Shown here: positions 58,334 to 64,000 of the stretch, in pieces | Layout: each line of letters begins with the position of its first letter | Numbering within the stretch: position 1 is the stretch's first letter | Source: Oscarella lobularis | Taxonomy: Eukaryota; Porifera; Homoscleromorpha; Homosclerophorida; Oscarellidae | Direction of reading: 5' to 3' | Assembly: GCF_947507565.1 (NCBI RefSeq) | Contig: NC_089188.1 | Span: 558,001 to 622,000, forward strand | Length of the DNA: 64,000 nt | Notes under the pieces: model-generated | What the model was told of the DNA's origin: nothing | The model's input: only the letters and a program-made list of their open reading frames with translations | The model's database searches: none | Translations under genes and position numbers: made by a program

Positions 58334-61074
58334 CCTTCAACAGAAAACACATTGAGTACCTAAAACAGAAAACATATTGAGTACCTACAACAGAAAACAC
58401 ATTGAGTACCTACAACAGAAAACATATTGAGTACCTAAAACAGAAAACATATTGAGTACCTGCAACAGAAAACACATTGAGTACCTTCAACAGAAAACAC
58501 ATTCAGTACCTTCAACAGAAAACACATTCAGTACCTTCAACAGAAAACATATTGAGTACCTACAACAGAAAACACATTGAGTACCTACAACAGAAAACAT
58601 ATTGAGTACCTAAAACAGAAAACATATTGAGTACCTACAACAGAAAACACATTGAGTACTTACAACAGAAAACACATTCAGTACCTTCAACAGAAAAAAA
58701 ATTGAGTACCTTCAACAGAAAACACATTGAGTACCTTCAACAGAAAACACATTGAGTACCTTCAACAGAAAACACATTGAGTACCTACAACAGAAAACAC
58801 ATTCAGTACCTTCAACAGAAAACACATTGAGTACCTTCAACAGAAAACACATTGAGTACCTACAACAGAAAACACATTGAGTACCTTCAACAGAAAACAC
58901 ATTCAGTACCTACAACAGAAAACACATTCAGTACCTTCAACAGAAAACACATTGAGTACCTTCAACAGAAAACACATTGAGTACCTTCAACAGAAAACAC
59001 ATTGAGTACCTTCAACAGAAAACACATTGAGTACCTACAACAGAAAACACATTCAGTACCTTCAACAGAAAACACATTGAGTACCTTCAACAGAAAACAC
59101 ATTGAGTACCTACAACAGAAAACACATTGAATACCTACAACAGAAAACACATTGAGTACCTTCAACAGAAAACACATTGAGTACCTTCAACAGAAAACAC
59201 ATTGAGTACCTTCAACAGAAAAGACATTCAGTACCTACAACAGAAAACACATTCAGTACCTTCAACAGAAAACACATTGAGTACCTACAACAGAAAATAC
59301 GTTGAGTACCTACAACAGAAAACACATTAAGTACCTACAACAGAAAACATATTGAGTACCTACAACAGAAAACACATTGAGTACCTTCAACAGAAAACAC
59401 ATTGAGTACCTACAACAGAAAACACATTGAGTACCTTCAACAGAAAACACATTCAGTACCTTCAACAGAAAACACATTGAGTACCTTCAACAGAAAACAC
59501 ATTGAGTACCTTCAACAGAAAACACATTGAGTACCTTCAACAGAAAACACATTGAGTACCTACAACAGAAAACACATTCAGTACCTTCAACAGAAAACAC
59601 ATTGAGTACCTTCAACAGAAAACACATTGAGTACCTACAACAGAAAACACATTGAGTACCTTCAACAGAAAACACATTCAGTACCTACAACAGAAAACAC
59701 ATTCAGTACCTTCAACAGAAAACACATTGAGTACCTACAACAGAAAATACGTTGAGTACCTACAACAGAAAACACATTGAGTACCTACAACAGAAAACAT
59801 ATTGAGTACCTAAAACAGAAAACATATTGAGTACCTACAACAGAAAACACATTGAGTACCTTCAACAGAAAACACATTGAGTACCTACAACAGAAAACAC
59901 ATTCAGTACCTTCAACAGAAAACACATTCAGTACCTTCAACAGAAAACACATTGAGTACCTTCAACAGAAAACACATTCAGTACCTTCAACAGAAAACAC
60001 ATTCAGTACCTAAAACAGAAGACATATTGAGTACCTACAACAGAAAACACATTGAGTACCTACAACAGAAAACACATTCAGTACCTTCAACAGAAAACAC
60101 ATTGAGTACCTACAACAGAAAACACATTCAGTACCTTCAACAGAAAACACATTCAGTACCTTCAACAGAAAAGACATTGAGTACCTACAACAGAAAACAT
60201 ATTCAGTACCTTCAACAGAAAACACATTGAGTATCTACAACAGAAAACATATTGAGTACCTACAACAGAAAACACATTGAGTACTTTCAACAGAAAACAC
60301 ATTGAGTACCTACAACAGAAAACACATTCAGTACCTTCAACAGAAAACACATTCAGTACCTTCAACAGAAAACATATTGAGTAACTTCAACAGAAAACAC
60401 ATTGAGTACCTTCAACAGAAAACACATTGAGTACCTTCATCAGAAAACACATTCAGTACCTTCAACAGAAAACACATTGAGTACCTGAAACAGAAAACAT
60501 ATTGAGTACCTACAACAGAAAACACATTGAGTACCTACAACAGAAAACACATTGAGTACCTACAACAGAAAACATATTGAGTAACTTCAACAGAAAACAC
60601 ATTCAGTACCTACAACAGAAAACATATTGAGTACCTTCAACAGAAAACATATTGAGTACCTACAACAGAAAACACATTGAGTACCTTCAACAGAAAACAC
60701 ATTCAGTACCTTCAACAGAAAACACATTGAGTATCTAAAACAGAAAACATATTGAGTACCTACAACAGAAAACACATTGAGTACCTACAACAGAAAACAT
60801 ATTGAGTACCTAAAACAGAAAACATATTGAGTACCTACAACAGAAAACACATTGAGTACCTTCAACAGAAAACACATTGAGTACCTACAACAGAAAACAC
60901 ATTCAGTACCTTCAACAGAAAACACATTCAGTACCTTCAACAGAAAACACATTGAGTACCTACAACAGAAAACACATTCAGTACCTTCAACAGAAAACAC
61001 ATTGAGTACCTACAACAGAAAACATATTGAGTACCTACAACAGAAAACACATTGAGTACTTTCAACAGAAAACA
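58334..61074. repeat. Minisatellite 2, about 109 units of 25 bp
   Basis: Uninterrupted head-to-tail units of the form CAACAGAAAACACATTGAG + TACCT. The 25-bp phase holds over the whole 2.7 kb (the pattern recurs every 300 bp), so there are no indels. Variation is confined to a few positions (CACATT/CATATT, TTGAG/TTCAG, CCTTC/CCTAC/CCTAA). Because 25 is not a multiple of 3 and units lack stops in several frames, many spurious ORFs appear with a 25-residue period. Confidence 0.97.
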
Positions 61075-62105
61075 CATATTGCAGTTCACTTGCGTGGCAG
61101 CTTTAAATGATGGGAAGATAAACGATGTGCCGATTTTGAAAAGACAAAATCGTTAAACTCATCTTTGCTGCGAAATAGAATTAGGTTAATTTGCCCGGTT
61201 GCGGCTCTTGGACAAGGACCGGTCTATTCGCAGCTGCAAAGCGGCTCCGGTCTATTAGTAGCGCTGGAAACGAGAGAGGTTATTTCGCATCTTCAGTAGG
61301 CTGGACCATATGCAACAGCTAAACGCGCGACTACTGCGCAGATTGATCTGAGCAGTGAATTGACCGACGCGACTACTGCTGCTGCTGTTTCTTCTGCTGC
61401 TGCATGCAGCGATTAGCCCGGTTGGAGCAGCTGTGAATAGATCGTGACCGTCTGCTTCTGCTGCGATGGGACCGCGCGATTGGGTAGAGGAGCGGTTTAC
61501 TTATATGCCGAGGCCCGCTACTGAAGCTTTTTTAGTGGGCAAGGACTATCATGTACAGCAGTTACGAATGACTTACGACCGGATTCAGCGCAGCTGCAAA
61601 TTACCAAGGATCGGCTGCTGTACATGGACCCGACCGATTACCGAATGTCCAAATAGATGACAAAATAGTTACGATATGTTAATCGGGCGCCTCCAAACAA
61701 ACCAAGTTGGTTTACAGCGTAGGAAATGACCAGAGTATACAGCCTGAGATTTCACCTTGAATAGCTTTTGCGGCTGTAAATGAGCTTCGACAAGAAACTG
61801 CAGCTGTATTCCAATAAGCTAACGCGGGTAAAAAAGCCGTAGCTAGCCCACGTAGGTCGAATTGCAGCGGCGCTTAAGAGACCCGATTCGTGCATTAGAG
61901 ATATAGCGTTAGAGATATATAGCAGAATAGAGTCGTAACAGTCGCAGAAAAACCGGCCTATCAGCGAGCGGCACTGCGGGTTGACAACACGCTGTAAAAT
62001 GCCGTTAGAATATTGCAAAACGGCCGAATAAGCATAATTTCATATGCGCTCATGTCTGAATACAAACGCCTAAACAACCCGTTCGATGAACGGGTAAATC
62101 AGCTA
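61075..62105. repeat. Block B, copy 2
   Basis: Second copy of 56,696-57,731, with a few point changes and small indels (for example a short deletion near 61,746). Right end joins repeat block E. Confidence 0.88.
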
Positions 62106-62590
62106 GTAGCGTCTATGTATGAGTCACGAGTACTAAGATTTCGTACGAGACAAACCGCAGCCTGTTGCCATATAGAAACGGATAAAGAGTTGTATGGAAA
62201 AGTAGATCAACGGCAACGCCCTTATTGAAACGAGCATGCGCTTTTCACAAGTTTCATTTTCACCATTCGACCTTGGTGTGGTGTCTTGGCGTGGGTGCCA
62301 CTTCCAATTAAGTTCATCGTTGTGCATTAGTACTTCTCCCTCACTCTGAAACGTTTTATAACCGTATTTCATATGAGCACTTACGTAAAATTGGGGCGTA
62401 GTCGCTTTTCTCCGTCGCAGTTCTTCTTTGATATCGCGAAAGATCGAGCGTACATTGCGCGAACTTCAGGGCAAGGTGCGAAAGCGCGTTTGGTGAAACA
62501 ACTGATCGATTGATGAACGACCAATAGGATCGCAGGAACGAGTTTGGCGCGTGCCATTGGTGTAAAGAAGCCGTACCCTCCATCATCTCG
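62106..62590. repeat. Repeat block E, copy 2
   Basis: Counterpart of 14,275-14,735, with a few small indels; again joined to a USP9X-like exon on its right. Confidence 0.85.
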
Positions 62591-62592
62591 CT

Positions 62593-64000
62593 CCATGGGT
62601 AGTCAATTCCGCTTATGAATAGATTCGACGTGACGAATTAGTGCTCCCTTGCGATCAATTTCTGACTGGTCTGGTTTACCAGTTTGAACGCACGATCAAA
62701 ATATCTAACCATAAAAAGAATTGTCAATAAATTTCTTTATCTCGCTAAGCGACGGACTTCTTCCATAACCTTAGGACGATGAAGACTGACAACCTAGGAA
62801 AACGACCAAAAAGACAAGCAAACCTTTTAGACCCATTTGAAACAGGCCTCCCTATCGCAGGGAAACACGGCTCTCTTAGCCAAACAGATCCAAATCTAAA
62901 AAAAGCGTCTAACAGAAATTCTTCTAAGGACAGTACTTCTTATATCTATTACCCTGATAGATTGGCTCAAAGAAAGGTACAGCTTCCCCTCTTTGAGGAC
63001 GAATATAGAATGAAAAAATTCACTGCAAGGAGTCAAGTAGCCTTTATCTCTTTCATTTACTTGAGAAACGTCAGTCGGTCATTCACCTGCCGTTCGTGAT
63101 TCGTTCTACCGTCGAGGACGATGTCCTCGGAAGTTGCGCCAAGATTGACTGCAGCGCGAAAAAGAAATAATCGTTTGCTCGAAATGTATCAAATATTCAA
63201 TTTCAAGTTCAAAGGATTTTCTCACTTTGTATGTAGCATTCCAAATTGTTTCAGAAGTTCGAACATACTTGATTGGGAGTCAAAATGCTGAATCATGTCC
63301 TGCCTATAGTAGTATTCCGAATGGCCAGTGGTTCGTGCGGTGCCTAATTTCCATCATGTATCAATGTGCCCCCCTCATAAAAAACTCTATTCCTGATACC
63401 TCAATGTACGTGGTGAAAATGTCTCGCATCATCTTGATCGCTGGAAGGACCCACGTGTCGCTCTTCAACTCGGCAAGGCATCGTTCAATCCACAAACGTC
63501 TGTGCTGATCTAGTTCCTGGATGAAAAGTACTGTCATACACGTTATTACCATATATGTATACTGCTGCACAGCTGTAGTCTAATATTCTGATATGGGCAT
63601 TTACAACTTCATCCATTATTTCGGTAGGGCAGTCTTCGGAATGGGCTAAGTTCCATAGCAATCCCAGTACCTAGATAAGAAATAGGAACCGTATATAAAC
63701 ACTATGAGACGATAAGCCCTTTCAGGGAGGAGTCGGGCTACTCGCACACGACGAGTATCACACTACTACGTAGACTAGCCACCATACACTGAGCAACGGA
63801 GGCACAACCGACAACAACAAGATTTAAATAATAATTACATGGTACCTTTTAACCATCACGCCGTCTTTGTCGTCTTCAGCTAATCGCCGTCTCAATTCGA
63901 TCATTTTCTCTTTTTGAAGCATTCCGGCTTGCAACCAATTCTCCTAAACATCGAAAATGGACCAATTTAAAACGACAAACCAATCCGAAAATGCACCTGA
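62593..64000 (-). pseudogene. USP9X-like fragment C (runs off window end)
   Basis: Same exon order as A2 and B. The left exon (about 62,597-62,750) equals that at 14,740-14,895. Near 63,510-63,420 the minus strand reads [20 protein letters not shown] then WVLPAIKMMRDIFT, matching USP9X. The segment at 63,880-63,950 matches B at 37,725-37,795. The left end terminates at block E, so the C-terminal two-thirds of the protein is absent on this side. Whether the right, N-terminal side is complete cannot be seen. Confidence 0.7.

Noticed and set aside
58334-61074. CRISPR array or repeat-rich coding gene
   Set aside because: Units are contiguous 25-mers without unique spacers, and the host is a eukaryote. 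The open frames arise from a stop-free repeat with a 75-nt coding period and occur on both strands.

Overview
The window is nuclear DNA from an early-branching animal, most likely a sponge. Genes are split by very short GT-AG introns (about 50-80 nt) and the families are metazoan: a vitellogenin-type lipid transfer protein, a fibrinogen-related domain (FReD), CARD and Death domains, Kelch propellers, a USP9X-like solenoid and a GREB1-like helicase/glycosyltransferase. The sponge assignment is inference; no rRNA, tRNA or mitochondrial marker is present. About half the window is accessory sequence: partial gene copies, satellites, fold-back elements and small DNA transposons.

Layout. 1-4.0 kb: 5' part of a secreted vitellogenin-like gene (minus), running off the left edge. 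4.3-6.8 kb: short tandem repeat and a 1.6-kb fold-back element. 6.8-8.6 kb: GC-rich block and an isolated FReD exon. 9.5-15.6 kb: two USP9X-solenoid fragments (minus) separated by a partial copy of the CARD-helicase gene. 16.7-18.0 kb: intact two-exon CARD-coiled coil-Kelch gene (plus); 19.3-20.7 kb: its broken tandem copy with a hAT-type insertion in the CARD. 21.6-23.9 kb: proteinase K-like S8 protease (minus). 24.5-26.9 kb: repeats. 27.1-29.6 kb: Kelch-coiled coil-Death gene (minus). 31.6-34.0 kb: PH/GRAM-like gene and a membrane-anchored 3' exon set (plus). 34.4-39.7 kb: the longest USP9X fragment (minus). 40.7-41.3 kb: small putative PD-(D/E)XK nuclease gene (minus). 42.3-45.8 kb: multi-exon plus-strand gene with a transposase-like core and a RING-like C-terminus. 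46.5-48.8 kb: relics (GREB1-like C-terminus, S8 protease, fold-back end). 49.0-54.2 kb: the main find, a CARD - circularly permuted SF2 helicase - TAGT-type glycosyltransferase gene (minus). 54.2-62.1 kb: duplicated A-satellite-B block whose satellite core differs between the copies (80-97-bp units in one, about 109 units of 25 bp in the other). 62.1-64 kb: a fourth USP9X fragment running off the right edge.

Reading of the whole: three architectures join a death-fold adaptor (CARD or Death) to a propeller or a helicase/glycosyltransferase, next to a FReD fragment. All have partial, broken or repeatedly copied relatives in the same window. This looks like a rapidly turning-over, possibly innate-immune, gene neighbourhood. 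Immune function is inference from domain content; the domain assignments come from motifs visible in the translations.
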